Positions 49,258 through 58,748 of a stretch of DNA of 64,000 nucleotides are shown piece by piece (position 1 is the first letter of the stretch; each line of letters begins with the position of its first letter). The stretch is from Chryseobacterium sp. YIM B08800 (GTDB taxonomy: Bacteria; Bacteroidota; Bacteroidia; Flavobacteriales; Weeksellaceae): contig NZ_JAPDKN010000004.1 in assembly GCF_026163565.1 (NCBI RefSeq), positions 62,001-126,000 on the forward strand, given 5' to 3'. A model generated the notes under the pieces. That model was not told where the DNA came from. It saw only the letters and a program-made list of their open reading frames with translations, and did not search any database. Both the position numbers and the translations under genes were made by a program.

Positions 49258-51690
49258 TTAAAATATCGCAGGATATTTCTGAGGATTTGTTTCATTAAAC
49301 ATGGCGTAAATTCTTTCAACCATATCATCAGAAGATGGTTTGCTGAAATAATCTCCGTCACTTGCATAAGCAGGTCTGTGATCATTTGCAGCAATCGTCA
49401 ACGGATCTGAATCTAAAAATCTGAAAGCTTTTTGTTTTTCTAAAATCTGCTGAAGAATAAACGCTGAAGTTCCTCCTTCTACATCTTCGTCGATGACAAC
49501 CAATCTGTTGGTTTTCTTTACGCTTTCAGCAATTTCATGAGTTAAATCGAAAGGAATTAAAGACTGAACATCAATAACTTCTGCAGAGATCCCTAATTTT
49601 TCAAGTTCTTCCGCTGCTTCCATTACAATTCTCCAAGTCGAACCATATGTTACCAAAGTAACATCTTTTCCTTCTTTTGTAACTTCAATTTTTCCTACAG
49701 GAACAGTAAATTCACCTAAGTTATCAGGTTGTTTTTCTTTTAATCTGTATCCGTTCAGACATTCAACAATTACAGCAGGATCGTCACTTTGAAGCATTGT
49801 GTTGTAGAATCCTGCAGCTTTCGTCAAGTTTCTTGGAACTAATACCAAAATACCTTTAGAAAGGTTTAAAATTCCCGCCATTGGAGAACCTGAATGCCAA
49901 ACTCCTTCTAATCTGTGACCTCTCGTTCTGATGATTACAGGTGATTTCTGACCACCTTTTGTTCTGTACTGAACTGTCGCCAAATCATCGCTCATTCCTT
50001 GTAAACAATACAAAATATAATCTAAATACTGGATTTCAGCAATTGGTCTTAAACCTCTCATTGCCATTCCAATACCTTGACCCAAAATTGTAGCTTCACG
50101 GATTCCTGTATCGGCAACACGAACGTCGCCATATTTTTCCTGCATTCCTTCAAGACCTTGGTTTACGTCACCGATATTTCCGGCATCTTCACCAAAGACC
50201 AAAGTTTGAGGATATTTTTCGAATATTTTATCGAAATTATTTCTTACCACTACTCTTCCGTCTACATCTTCTGAAGCATCAGAATAGATCGGCTTGATTT
50301 CCTGTACGTTTTCAGCCTTCCATTGAGACTGAGAATATAAATGAGAAGAATAATTGTCTTTTTCAACCTCAAAAATCTCGTTGTATTTCTGCATCAATTG
50401 GTTTCTTTCCGCAGAATTGGTTCCTCTCGTAGCCAATAAAGATCTTCTTACCAAATGGAAAACATCTTTCTTCGCTTTTGAAACTAATTTGTTGAACTGG
50501 CCGATATAGTTTTCAATTTCAGAGTTTTGTCCTTTAAGGTTTTCAACTAAAGGTAAAACTGAATTGATCAAATCTGTAATTGTTTTCTGGTAATTTTCCC
50601 AAGCATTTTTCTGCCCGGCTTTTACCGTTTTTTTAGCTTCATCATCTATTGAGTCTAATTCTTCAACAGTTGCCAAAACTTCTTCATTTCCTTCAATTTC
50701 AATTGAATAATTCAAAATCCATTCTCTGAATTTCAATAATCCGTCAAACTGAGATTCCCAAGACAAACGCTCTTCATTCTTATATCTTTCGTGAGAACCT
50801 GAAGTTGAGTGACCTTGAGGCTGCGTAACTTCAATAACGTGAACTACCACAGGAACGCTTTCCATTCTTGCAAACTGTTCAGCTCTTGCGTAAGCATCCA
50901 ATAATGCAGGATAATCCCAAGCTTTCACCTGAATAATTTCACAACCTTGGTTTTCACCTTCTTTTCTTTGGAAACCGCTCAACATTTCAGCAATATCAGC
51001 TTTTGCTCTCTGGTTTTTTGTTGGAACCGAAATTCCGTACCCATCATCCCAAATTGAAACAATCATAGGAACCTGAAGCGCACAAGCAGCATTCAACGTT
51101 TCCCAGAAATGACCTTCTGCTGTAGAAGCATCTCCAATCGTTCCGAAAGCAATTTCGTTACCTTCTCTTGAGAATTTTTCAGAACCGTCAAATTTTACGG
51201 TCTTATATACTTTTGAAGCCTGTGCCAATCCTAATAATCTAGGCATTTGACCAGCCGTTGGAGAAATATCTGAAGAAATATTTTTCTGTGCTGTTAAATC
51301 TTTCCAGCTTCCGTCTTCATTCAAACTTCTTGTTGCAAAGTGACCATTCATCTGTCTTCCGGCTGAAGCAGGCTCTCTTTCTACATTGGTATCGGCATAC
51401 AACTGAGCAAAGAAACTTTCAACCGTCAAAGCATCTGCTGCCAAAGCAAAAGTTTGATCTCTGTAATATCCTGAACGGAAATCTCCGTTTTTGAAAACTT
51501 TTGCCATTGCAAGCTGCGGAAGCTCTTTTCCGTCTCCAAAAATTCCGAATTTAGCTTTTCCGGTAAGTACTTCTCTTCTGCCCAGATAAGACATTTCACG
51601 AGAGATTCTTCCTAACTTATAGTCTTCAAGTATTTGATTTTTAAAATCTTGAAAGGAGATCTGTTGAGTTTCAATATAGGTTGTTTGCAT
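49258..51690 (-). CDS. Fused 2-oxoacid dehydrogenase E1 alpha/beta
   Basis: The 810-residue enzyme joins an E1-alpha part (about 10-420, TPP motif GDASTAEGHFWETLNAACALQ and WDDGYGISVPT) to an E1-beta part (about 460-810, FGEDAGNIGDVNQGL and VADTGIREATILGQG). It decarboxylates branched-chain 2-oxoacids or related substrates, feeding an E2 lipoyl enzyme. The fused form is usual in Bacteroidota. An in-frame TTG two codons upstream is ignored in favour of the ATG at 51690. E2 is not adjacent. E3 is encoded at 27010-28398 in this window. Confidence 0.95.
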   Translation of the reverse strand: MQTTYIETQQISFQDFKNQILEDYKLGRISREMSYLGRREVLTGKAKFGIFGDGKELPQLAMAKVFKNGDFRSGYYRDQTFALAADALTVESFFAQLYADTNVEREPASAGRQMNGHFATRSLNEDGSWKDLTAQKNISSDISPTAGQMPRLLGLAQASKVYKTVKFDGSEKFSREGNEIAFGTIGDASTAEGHFWETLNAACALQVPMIVSIWDDGYGISVPTKNQRAKADIAEMLSGFQRKEGENQGCEIIQVKAWDYPALLDAYARAEQFARMESVPVVVHVIEVTQPQGHSTSGSHERYKNEERLSWESQFDGLLKFREWILNYSIEIEGNEEVLATVEELDSIDDEAKKTVKAGQKNAWENYQKTITDLINSVLPLVENLKGQNSEIENYIGQFNKLVSKAKKDVFHLVRRSLLATRGTNSAERNQLMQKYNEIFEVEKDNYSSHLYSQSQWKAENVQEIKPIYSDASEDVDGRVVVRNNFDKIFEKYPQTLVFGEDAGNIGDVNQGLEGMQEKYGDVRVADTGIREATILGQGIGMAMRGLRPIAEIQYLDYILYCLQGMSDDLATVQYRTKGGQKSPVIIRTRGHRLEGVWHSGSPMAGILNLSKGILVLVPRNLTKAAGFYNTMLQSDDPAVIVECLNGYRLKEKQPDNLGEFTVPVGKIEVTKEGKDVTLVTYGSTWRIVMEAAEELEKLGISAEVIDVQSLIPFDLTHEIAESVKKTNRLVVIDEDVEGGTSAFILQQILEKQKAFRFLDSDPLTIAANDHRPAYASDGDYFSKPSSDDMVERIYAMFNETNPQKYPAIF

Positions 51691-51828
51691 TGCCAAATAT
51701 TAAATTAATTTTATTAATGAAGTATTTTGCTAATATACACTTTTTATATTAATTTTAATTTTCAATAATGTTTTTTAAAAATTTGATAATCAAGATTATT
51801 CTATCTTAATTTTACATAATATAAAAAA

Positions 51829-52125
51829 ATGGAAAAAAAATCGTCCCATATTCTGAATGCATCCAGCAATTTACTGGGTTTTTCGATGCTGATTATCACT
51901 TCACTTAAAATCACAAAAACGAGCCACAACACTTATTTAGATGAGTTTGCGGGAGTTGCATGCGTATTTTTTGCATGCAGCTGTTTTTTCTCATTTATGT
52001 CAATAAGATCAAAGAAAGAAAAGATGGAGAATAGATACGAGCAGATTGCGGATTATTTATTTTTAACCGCTTTATTTTGTATTGTTTTGTCGGTGATTAT
52101 GATTACAACAATGATTTTAGATTAA
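51829..52125 (+). CDS. Small membrane protein of unknown function
   Basis: The 98-residue protein has three hydrophobic stretches (about 12-28, 39-58 and 74-96) and charged loops containing RSKKEKMENRYEQ. No family is recognised. It is alone on the plus strand between two minus-strand housekeeping genes. The gap to the next gene (52126-52255) shows only a short repeat-like stretch, GCTGATTTTGCAGATTGCG. Confidence 0.75.
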   Translation: MEKKSSHILNASSNLLGFSMLIITSLKITKTSHNTYLDEFAGVACVFFACSCFFSFMSIRSKKEKMENRYEQIADYLFLTALFCIVLSVIMITTMILD

Positions 52126-52255
52126 GAACTTATTTAAAATCATTTTAAAATTTAATCTATAAATATCTCTCGCTGATTTTGCAGATTGCGCTGATCTATT
52201 TTAAATCTGTTAAGTTTCCCTAATCTTCGAGAATTAAAATAAACAAAAAAATTTT

Positions 52256-53233
52256 TTAGAACTTTCTTTCGATAACGTAATCAAGCATTTTATGTAAAGA
52301 TTCTCTAACCTGAGAATCCGGAAATTCATTAAGAATATCTTTTGCTTTTTGCTGAAAATCTTTCATCACAGTAATAGCATAATCTAAACCGCCTGAACTT
52401 TTCACAAAAGCAATCAGTTCTTTTACTCGCTTTTGGTCGTTATTATAACGTTTAATCGTGTTGAAATAATATTTTCTGTCGGTTTCGTTGGCTATTTTTA
52501 AAGTATGAATCAAAGGTAGCGTCATTTTCTGTTCTTTGATATCGATTCCAACTGGTTTTCCGATGACATTTGAACTTAAATAATCAAATAAATCATCTTT
52601 AATCTGAAAAGCCATTCCGGTGTACGTACCGAACTGCATCATTTTTTTAGCTAAATTTTCATCAGCTCCATTTGATAAAGCTCCGATTTCGCAACATGCA
52701 GCAATTAAAGTAGCCGTTTTCTGACGGATAATTTCGTAATAAACATCCTCGGTAATATCGAGTTTTCTTGCTTTTTCCAACTGAAGAAGTTCACCTTCAG
52801 ACATTTCTCTGATGGTTCTGGAAATTACGGAAAGTAAATCGTAATCTTTATGGTCGGTAGAAAGTAAAACAGCTTTTGAAAGTAAAAAATCACCGACTAA
52901 AACCGCAATTTTATTTTTCCACAACGCATTGATTGAAAAGAAATTACGACGCTTGAAACTTTCATCCACCACATCATCGTGCACCAAAGTTGCCGTGTGA
53001 ATCAGCTCGATCATTGAAGCTCCACGATACGTTTTTTCGTTGACGTCTCCAATCAGTTTTGCGCACAAAAACACAAACATTGGACGCATCTGTTTTCCTT
53101 TTGTGGTAACAATAAAACGGGTAACTTTATCTAGTAAAGCGACTCTGCTCTGCATAGATTCATAAAACTTCTGCTCGAAAAGTTTCATTTCCTCATTGAT
53201 TGGCTGCTTGATTTCTTCTACAATGTTTGCCAC
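52256..53233 (-). CDS. Polyprenyl (octaprenyl-type) diphosphate synthase
   Basis: The 325-residue enzyme has the trans-prenyltransferase motifs. These are KGKQMRP (45-51), the first aspartate-rich motif in HDDVVDES (D86, D87, D90), the second in FQIKDDLFDY, and GKPVGIDIKEQKMTLPL. It adds isopentenyl units to make the long side chain of menaquinone. The gene appears monocistronic. Confidence 0.95.
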   Translation of the reverse strand: MANIVEEIKQPINEEMKLFEQKFYESMQSRVALLDKVTRFIVTTKGKQMRPMFVFLCAKLIGDVNEKTYRGASMIELIHTATLVHDDVVDESFKRRNFFSINALWKNKIAVLVGDFLLSKAVLLSTDHKDYDLLSVISRTIREMSEGELLQLEKARKLDITEDVYYEIIRQKTATLIAACCEIGALSNGADENLAKKMMQFGTYTGMAFQIKDDLFDYLSSNVIGKPVGIDIKEQKMTLPLIHTLKIANETDRKYYFNTIKRYNNDQKRVKELIAFVKSSGGLDYAITVMKDFQQKAKDILNEFPDSQVRESLHKMLDYVIERKF

Positions 53234-53305
53234 GAAGTAAGAATGATGGGTGAGTATTTATTAATTCTCACAAAGATAATTTTTTTCCGCCAATTTTAAC
53301 AGAAA

Positions 53306-54184
53306 TTAAAGTTGGAGTTTTTCTTTGGGAATAAAATAAAAAAATGGTTTGGTTTTCTTGATGGGCGAATAAAATTTTTCACCTGAAATATAAACTCCGG
53401 TTTCGTCAACAGCAATTCCTTCAATCTGACCAATTGTTAAAGCGCTTCCCAAATAAAGATGTCTTGGTTTTTCTTTGAAAAATATTCCGGGTTCAGATTC
53501 ATTAAAGATATTTAGAAAGACTTCCGTTCTCTTGGTATATCCTACTACATAAAGCTTTTTATCAAAATAAGATGCGTCTGTAACGACAAAATTTGTTTTG
53601 TAAGATTCTACTTTTTCGGCAGCTTGATTTTCAAAATTTTCTGGATCGAGCGTGTAATGCGTAGTCGATTTTGAAGCCCACTCTTTTGTGAAAATATGGA
53701 TTTTTCCATTTAAATAAATCATCGATTCTAAGTCGAAATCTGTATTGATATTTCTTGGAGTAAAATCTTTTTGCTCAGGATAATAAAACGAAATTGTTTT
53801 CATCGAATCATTTTGCAGCTGATTTTTTTGAAAAGGAATTTTATAAATTTTTAAATGTTGTCGCGTTCCTGCATTGTTTCCAAAATCTCCGATGTAGAAG
53901 TTTTTACCATCGTTGGTTAATGCCTCCCAATCTTTATTTTCGGTATTCGTTTTTAAAACTTTTAAAATTTTTCCTGAGTTTTTATCTATTTCATACAATT
54001 CTGCAGGATTTCCGCTATCGTTGAAGGTGTATAATTTTCCATCAAAAAAATTTAATCCTGAGGTTTCCTGAATCGAATCATTGAGAACTGCAATTCTATA
54101 TTTTTTAAGCTTAAAAATTTCGGATTGCTGTGCAAAATTTAAAATCGAAAAACTGATCAAAATGATTAGAAATGCCTTTTTCAT
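53306..54184 (-). CDS. Secreted beta-propeller-like protein
   Basis: The 292-residue protein has a signal peptide (residues 1-19). The mature part contains repeated strand patterns such as ETSGLNFFDGKLYTFNDSGNPAELYEID, DWEALTNDGKNFYIGDFGNN and GQIEGIAVDETGVYISGEK. These resemble a six-bladed propeller of the SdiA-regulated/esterase-like type. No catalytic residue is assigned. It follows rlmN on the same strand with a 139-base gap and is probably independent. Confidence 0.85.
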   Translation of the reverse strand: MKKAFLIILISFSILNFAQQSEIFKLKKYRIAVLNDSIQETSGLNFFDGKLYTFNDSGNPAELYEIDKNSGKILKVLKTNTENKDWEALTNDGKNFYIGDFGNNAGTRQHLKIYKIPFQKNQLQNDSMKTISFYYPEQKDFTPRNINTDFDLESMIYLNGKIHIFTKEWASKSTTHYTLDPENFENQAAEKVESYKTNFVVTDASYFDKKLYVVGYTKRTEVFLNIFNESEPGIFFKEKPRHLYLGSALTIGQIEGIAVDETGVYISGEKFYSPIKKTKPFFYFIPKEKLQL

Positions 54185-54323
54185 TAGGTAAAATTACAAA
54201 TTTTGGTATGAAAACTTTGCTAAGAAAAATAAATGTTGAACCACTTCGTGGTTCGTTTAGCTGATAAATCAGAAAAATGTTCTAGTAAATTTCTGAACAG
54301 AAACTATGCTAAAATAATTGTAA

Positions 54324-55358
54324 TTATTCTGCAGTTTTGTTTGCCAATTGCCCACAAGCTGCATCAATATCGCCACCTCTACTCTTTCTCACCATAACGG
54401 TGATGCCTGATTTTTCGAGTTCGCGAACATATTTTTCTTCTGCAGCAATGCTTCGGTGATCGAATTTACCTTCACCAATAGGATTATATTGAATTAAATT
54501 TACCTTAGACGGAACCTGTCGGCAATATTTAATTAAAGCTTTAATATCTTCATCTTTATCGTTAATGCCTTTCCAGACACAATATTCAAAAGTGATGACA
54601 GAGCCTGTTTTTTTATACCAATATTGAAGAGATTCCATTATATCCGTTAAAGGAAACTTGTCTGAAAACGGCATAATTTCGTTCCGGGTAGATTCTACCG
54701 CAGAATGCAATGAAAGTGCAAGTTTTACCTTAAGCTCGTCATCGGCCAACATTTTGATCATCTTCGGAATCCCGGATGTAGAAACGGTAATTCTTCTCGG
54801 AGACATCCCCAAACCTTCAGGCTGAGTGATTTTTCTGATGGCTTCAACTACATTTTTATAGTTCATCATCGGCTCACCCATTCCCATGAAAACAATGTTT
54901 GTGAGTGGTCGGTTATGATATTCTCTACTTTGTCTGTCGATAAGGGCAACCTGATCTACAATTTCGGCAACTTCCAGATTTCTCATTCGTTTGAGCTTTG
55001 CTGTTGCGCAGAATTCGCAATTTAAAGAACATCCAACTTGTGAAGAAACGCAGGCTGTAGTGCGGGTTTCTGTAGGAATTAAAACAGATTCCACCATTAA
55101 TCCATCGTGTAGTTTCACTCCGTTTTTAATGGTTCCGTCTGTAGATTTCTGAAACTGATCTACTGCTGCCGGATTCATCACAAAATCCTTGGTAAGATTT
55201 TCTCTCAGGTTTTTTGAAAGATTCGTCATCTCTTCAAAAGAATGAAGATTTTTACTCCAGATCCAGTCATAGACCTGTTTGGCACGAAACGGCTTTTCGC
55301 CAATAGTGCCGAAATAGTCTTTAAGTTGATCGAGGGATAATGTACGGATATCTTTCAT
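54324..55358 (-). CDS. rlmN: 23S rRNA (adenine-2503-C2)-methyltransferase RlmN
   Basis: The 344-residue radical-SAM enzyme methylates A2503 of 23S rRNA (and A37 of some tRNAs). From the chosen ATG at 55358 the cluster cysteines are C110, C114 and C117 in GCSLNCEFCAT, with the GMGEPMMNY motif and the conserved C-terminal cysteine in IDAACGQLA. A longer frame (from 55409) adds 17 residues derived from a repeat-like intergenic stretch and is rejected. It lies downstream of queA. Confidence 0.97.
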   Translation of the reverse strand: MKDIRTLSLDQLKDYFGTIGEKPFRAKQVYDWIWSKNLHSFEEMTNLSKNLRENLTKDFVMNPAAVDQFQKSTDGTIKNGVKLHDGLMVESVLIPTETRTTACVSSQVGCSLNCEFCATAKLKRMRNLEVAEIVDQVALIDRQSREYHNRPLTNIVFMGMGEPMMNYKNVVEAIRKITQPEGLGMSPRRITVSTSGIPKMIKMLADDELKVKLALSLHSAVESTRNEIMPFSDKFPLTDIMESLQYWYKKTGSVITFEYCVWKGINDKDEDIKALIKYCRQVPSKVNLIQYNPIGEGKFDHRSIAAEEKYVRELEKSGITVMVRKSRGGDIDAACGQLANKTAE

Positions 55359-55429
55359 TGTAAGGTTGTAGATTTTAGGTTTTAGGTTGCAGATAACTAA
55401 TACCTGCAACCTTTTACCTTATATCTTAA

Positions 55430-56479
55430 TTAAATAATTAGCATGGCATCACCGTAAGAGTAGAATTTATACTTTTCTTTTACAGCTTCTTCGTAAGCAT
55501 GCATGATAAAATCTTTTCCTGCAAACGCTGCAATCATCATCAATAATGTAGATTTTGGCGTATGGAAATTAGTAATCATTGTATTAGCAATTCCGAAATC
55601 ATGTGGCGGATAAATGAATTTGTTTGTCCAACCCTGGAATGCAGAGATTTTTCTGTTTGAAGAAACAGAGGTTTCAATTGCTCTCATTGTTGTAGTACCT
55701 ACAGCACAAACTCTTCTGTTTTCCTGAACCGCTCTGTTGATGATTTCAGCATTTTTCTCATCAATGATAATCTCTTCAGATTCCATTTTATGCTTTGAAA
55801 GATCTTCAACTTCGATTGGATTGAAAGTTCCTAAACCAACGTGAAGTGTTACCTCAGCAAAATCAATTCCTTTGATCTCTAATCTCTTCATCAAATGCTT
55901 AGAGAAGTGCAAACCTGCAGTTGGTGCTGCTACAGCTCCTTCTACTTTTGCATAAATTGTCTGATATCTTTCTGCATCTTCCGGCTCTACATCTCTTTTG
56001 ATATATTTAGGAAGCGGAGTTTCTCCTAATTCTTTTAATTTAGCTCTAAATTCTTCGTAAGAACCATCGAATAAGAATCTTAAAGTTCTACCTCTTGAAG
56101 TCGTGTTGTCGATCACTTCAGCAACCAAAGATTCATCTTCAGTAAAGAATAATTTGTTACCAATTCTTATTTTTCTTGCAGGATCTACCAAAACATCCCA
56201 AACACGAGTTTCTTTATCTAGCTCTCTCAACAAGAAAACTTCAATTTTAGCTCCTGTTTTTTCTTTATTTCCGTAAAGACGAGCCGGGAAAACTTTTGTA
56301 TTATTAAAGATAAAAAGATCTTTCTCGTCGAAATAATCTACTACGTCTTTGAATAATTTATGCTCAATGGTTTCTGTTTTTCTGTTAAGAACCATTAATC
56401 TTGCTTCATCTCTGTGCTCTGAAGGGTGTTCTGCCAATAATTCTGCAGGAAGGTCGAAATTAAAATCGGATGTCTTCAT
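55430..56479 (-). CDS. queA: S-adenosylmethionine:tRNA ribosyltransferase-isomerase QueA
   Basis: QueA transfers and rearranges the ribosyl group of SAM onto preQ1-modified tRNA, the penultimate queuosine step. The 349-residue protein begins [26 protein letters not shown] and includes [22 protein letters not shown] and [11 protein letters not shown], all diagnostic. It has a good Bacteroidota promoter. The 71-base gap to rlmN carries a small palindromic GGTTGCAG/CTGCAACC stretch. Confidence 0.97.
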   Translation of the reverse strand: MKTSDFNFDLPAELLAEHPSEHRDEARLMVLNRKTETIEHKLFKDVVDYFDEKDLFIFNNTKVFPARLYGNKEKTGAKIEVFLLRELDKETRVWDVLVDPARKIRIGNKLFFTEDESLVAEVIDNTTSRGRTLRFLFDGSYEEFRAKLKELGETPLPKYIKRDVEPEDAERYQTIYAKVEGAVAAPTAGLHFSKHLMKRLEIKGIDFAEVTLHVGLGTFNPIEVEDLSKHKMESEEIIIDEKNAEIINRAVQENRRVCAVGTTTMRAIETSVSSNRKISAFQGWTNKFIYPPHDFGIANTMITNFHTPKSTLLMMIAAFAGKDFIMHAYEEAVKEKYKFYSYGDAMLII

Positions 56480-56535
56480 TTTTTAAATTACGGTTTAAAA
56501 ATTATTTGAAATTACATGGTGTAATTTTCGAGGTG

Positions 56536-56567
56536 CAAATATACAACATTCTACACCCCTTTGTCAA
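56536..56567 (-). promoter_or_regulatory. queA promoter (TTG-N21-TATATTTG)
   Basis: On the minus strand the -33 TTG (56565-56567, part of TTGAC) is followed after 21 bases by TATATTTG (56536-56543), an exact TAnnTTTG match. The start of transcription would be about 50 bases before the queA ATG. Confidence 0.7.
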
Positions 56568-56677
56568 GTGTTTATTTCGCTCCTCTTTATCCATGGTTAA
56601 TACAGACGATTATTTATTATTTTTTTAACCTTTTTGAATAAAAATTTCACTAATTTGGCTAACCAAAATATTAAACG

Positions 56678-57370
56678 ATGAGTAAATATTCTATTGAATC
56701 TTTTGTCAATGAAACAAAAGAAAACCCTCTTGAAAGAGATTATTTCGAACTTGAAAAACCTGCACTTTTAGAAATCAACTTAAACAATCAGGCAGTTTGG
56801 ACAAAAGCAGGAAGCATGGTTGGCTATGTTGGCAATATCAATTTTGAAAGACAAGGAATGCTTTCGGGCGGACTTGGAAATTTATTGAAAAAAGCAATCA
56901 GTGGTGAAGGTTCTAAACTAATGAAAGCCGAAGGAACCGGCAAACTGTACGTTGCAGATGACGGAAAAAAAGTAAGAATTTTATATCTAAATAATGAAAC
57001 AGTTTGTGTGAACGGAAATGATATTTTGGCACACGAACAAAGCATAAAAAGTGACATCACGATGCTGAAAAGTATTGCCGGAGTAATGTCGGGCGGATTA
57101 TTTCAGGTAAAACTTTCCGGAACAGGACATATCGCAATTACTACTCACGGTGAACCTTTAACTTTATTGGTCACTCCGGATGCACCGGTTTTCACAGATC
57201 CAAATGCAACTGTAGCATGGTCTGGAAATTTAAGCCCAGAACTGAAAACCAATGTTTCTTTCAAAAGTTTAATTGGAAGAGGAAGCGGTGAAGAGTTTCA
57301 GATGAAATTTTCTGGTAATGGATGGGTTTTGATACAGCCTTATGAAGAGGTTTATAGGGTTGAAAAATAA
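56678..57370 (+). CDS. AIM24 family protein
   Basis: The 230-residue protein is beta-rich and cytosolic, with the AIM24 (DUF124) pattern: LLEINLNNQAVWTKAGSMVGY near the start, GTGHIAITTHGEPL in the middle and NGWVLIQPYEEV at the end. The fold is a jelly-roll-like homotrimer in known members. The cellular role is unclear in bacteria. It is a single-gene unit closed by a terminator. Confidence 0.9.
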   Translation: MSKYSIESFVNETKENPLERDYFELEKPALLEINLNNQAVWTKAGSMVGYVGNINFERQGMLSGGLGNLLKKAISGEGSKLMKAEGTGKLYVADDGKKVRILYLNNETVCVNGNDILAHEQSIKSDITMLKSIAGVMSGGLFQVKLSGTGHIAITTHGEPLTLLVTPDAPVFTDPNATVAWSGNLSPELKTNVSFKSLIGRGSGEEFQMKFSGNGWVLIQPYEEVYRVEK

Positions 57371-57383
57371 TTTCATCATTTAC

Positions 57384-57410
57384 AAAGCGGCTTTTATAAG
57401 TCGCTTTTTT
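57384..57410 (+). terminator. Rho-independent terminator
   Basis: AAAGCG-g-CTT (57384-57393) pairs with AAG-t-CGCTTT (57398-57407), followed by Ts. It ends the AIM24 transcript and touches the end of the convergent gene. Confidence 0.82.
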
Positions 57411-58032
57411 ATCTAATAACACGATTAATATTTTCATATTTAACAAGTTTTACATTTTGGAAAAACCCATTCTTGTAATCCGCTTTCATCTCTGTAATAA
57501 TAAAGTTACTATTACCATATAACGAAATTAATTTTTCTCTAAAAGCTTTTAAAATCTTTTTAGGTGTCATATTTCCTAAATCTAATTTATAGAAATACAA
57601 TAAATCAGTTTCTGATTTTTGTAACATAACTTTTAACTCAAAATTAGCTTTATCTTTTTCAGATTTAAATGTCTTTATCGTAAATGTCTCTTTTTCTATT
57701 TCCTTAATTTCTATAAATTCAGTTTCTCTACTTTCACGCTCAACAAAACCTCCATGACTCAAATACTTGTAAATAACTTCGTTATTTTTAGACTTATCAG
57801 ATAAATAAATAGTCATATTTTTGCGATAGTCAAACAATCTAATTTCATCGTCTTTGTAATGATAAAGGAAGTAATTAGGTTCATTTGTATTAATTAAAAT
57901 TTCGGTATCAAAAAAATCTTTATTGTTTTTCTTTTTATTAGAATCTTTAACTAAAAATTTATAATCAAAACTATACTGCGAAAAAACAAGGCTTGAAATA
58001 AAACAGAATAGTAACAAAAAATTTTTCTTCAT
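57409..58032 (-). CDS. Secreted protein of unknown function
   Basis: From the ATG at 58032 the protein has 207 residues with a signal peptide (residues 1-18, after LVFSQ). An upstream in-frame ATG (58053) would add seven residues before the lysine-rich start and is less likely. The mature part is beta-rich and highly charged (KKKNNKDFFDTEILI, ERESRETEFIEIKEIE). It has a weak GLPGLI-like feel but no motif I can confirm. Confidence 0.8.
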   Translation of the reverse strand: MKKNFLLLFCFISSLVFSQYSFDYKFLVKDSNKKKNNKDFFDTEILINTNEPNYFLYHYKDDEIRLFDYRKNMTIYLSDKSKNNEVIYKYLSHGGFVERESRETEFIEIKEIEKETFTIKTFKSEKDKANFELKVMLQKSETDLLYFYKLDLGNMTPKKILKAFREKLISLYGNSNFIITEMKADYKNGFFQNVKLVKYENINRVIR

Positions 58033-58086
58033 ATAAAAGTATTTGTGAAACACAAATATATCTTTTTAATTGGAAATGTTTAAAGT

Positions 58087-58575
58087 TTATAAATAATCTA
58101 ATACCTTTTTCCACTCCTCAAATTTTCTTTCAAAAGAAATCGTATGAAGCGGGCTTGTAGAAGGCAATAAATGTATTGGGATTCTAAAGTTTTTGCCTAA
58201 TAACTTTTGTAGATTTTTATATGATTTTCCACCGTTACAGAAAACAGCTTTTATATTTGGATAACTTTCTAACAGTTCTTCAATCTGATTGGCTTCTTCA
58301 TTTTTAATCTCTGAATCTAAGCTTCCTTTTCTCTCGCAAGAATCGATGACATCCCAAATTGCAATGTGATTTTTCTTTAAAATATTAATTCGTTCTGAAT
58401 AATCTTCTGTAAATTCTTCATTAAACAATTCAAAAATAATTTTCCAGAACTTGTTTTGGGGATGAGCGTAGTATTGTTGTTTTTCTAAAGATTTCACACC
58501 TGGAATTGAGCCTAAAATTAAAATTTTAGATTGTTCATCGATAAATGGTGGAAATGATGAGATTCGGTTTTGCAT
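58087..58575 (-). CDS. Uracil/deoxyinosine DNA glycosylase family protein
   Basis: The 162-residue protein matches the DNA-deoxyinosine glycosylase branch of the UDG superfamily. It has SFPPFIDEQSKILILGSIPGVKSL at the start, AHPQNKFWKIIFELF near 37-51, and the C-terminal LPSTSPLH motif (near 137-144). It removes deaminated bases from DNA at the start of base-excision repair. The motif set fits hypoxanthine-specific members better than classical uracil glycosylases. Confidence 0.88.
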   Translation of the reverse strand: MQNRISSFPPFIDEQSKILILGSIPGVKSLEKQQYYAHPQNKFWKIIFELFNEEFTEDYSERINILKKNHIAIWDVIDSCERKGSLDSEIKNEEANQIEELLESYPNIKAVFCNGGKSYKNLQKLLGKNFRIPIHLLPSTSPLHTISFERKFEEWKKVLDYL

Positions 58576-58623
58576 GATTCAAATATATAAATTTTGGCTA
58601 AAGCCTTTTGCTTAGAAAACAAA

Positions 58624-58643
58624 AAGCGGGCTTTAGCCCGCTT
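58624..58643 (-). terminator. Rho-independent terminator of the S9 peptidase gene
   Basis: AAGCGGGC (58624-58631) pairs with GCCCGCTT (58636-58643) around TTTA, followed on the minus strand by T5 and a T-rich tail. Confidence 0.9.
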
Positions 58644-58711
58644 CTATTGGTATTTTATAAATATTGAGAATATTAAAACCAACCCGTCAAAAATTCTTTG
58701 AATTTTCGCCA

Positions 58712-58728
58712 CCCCTCCAAAGGAGGGG
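58712..58728. repeat. GC-rich hairpin CCCCTCC-aaa-GGAGGGG
   Basis: A 7-bp perfect GC-rich stem stands out in an AT-rich region. It lies 20 bases from the S9 peptidase stop and has no adjacent U run, so it may be a REP-like unit, not a terminator. Confidence 0.65.
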
Positions 58729-58748
58729 AATTAGAGTGAAAATATTTT

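Noticed and set aside
51691..51696. TTG start for the fused E1 protein
   Set aside because: An ATG two codons downstream is a more likely start in this genome.
55359..55409. 17-residue N-terminal extension of RlmN
   Set aside because: The extension is encoded by a repeat-like intergenic stretch and is absent from the family's usual N-terminus.
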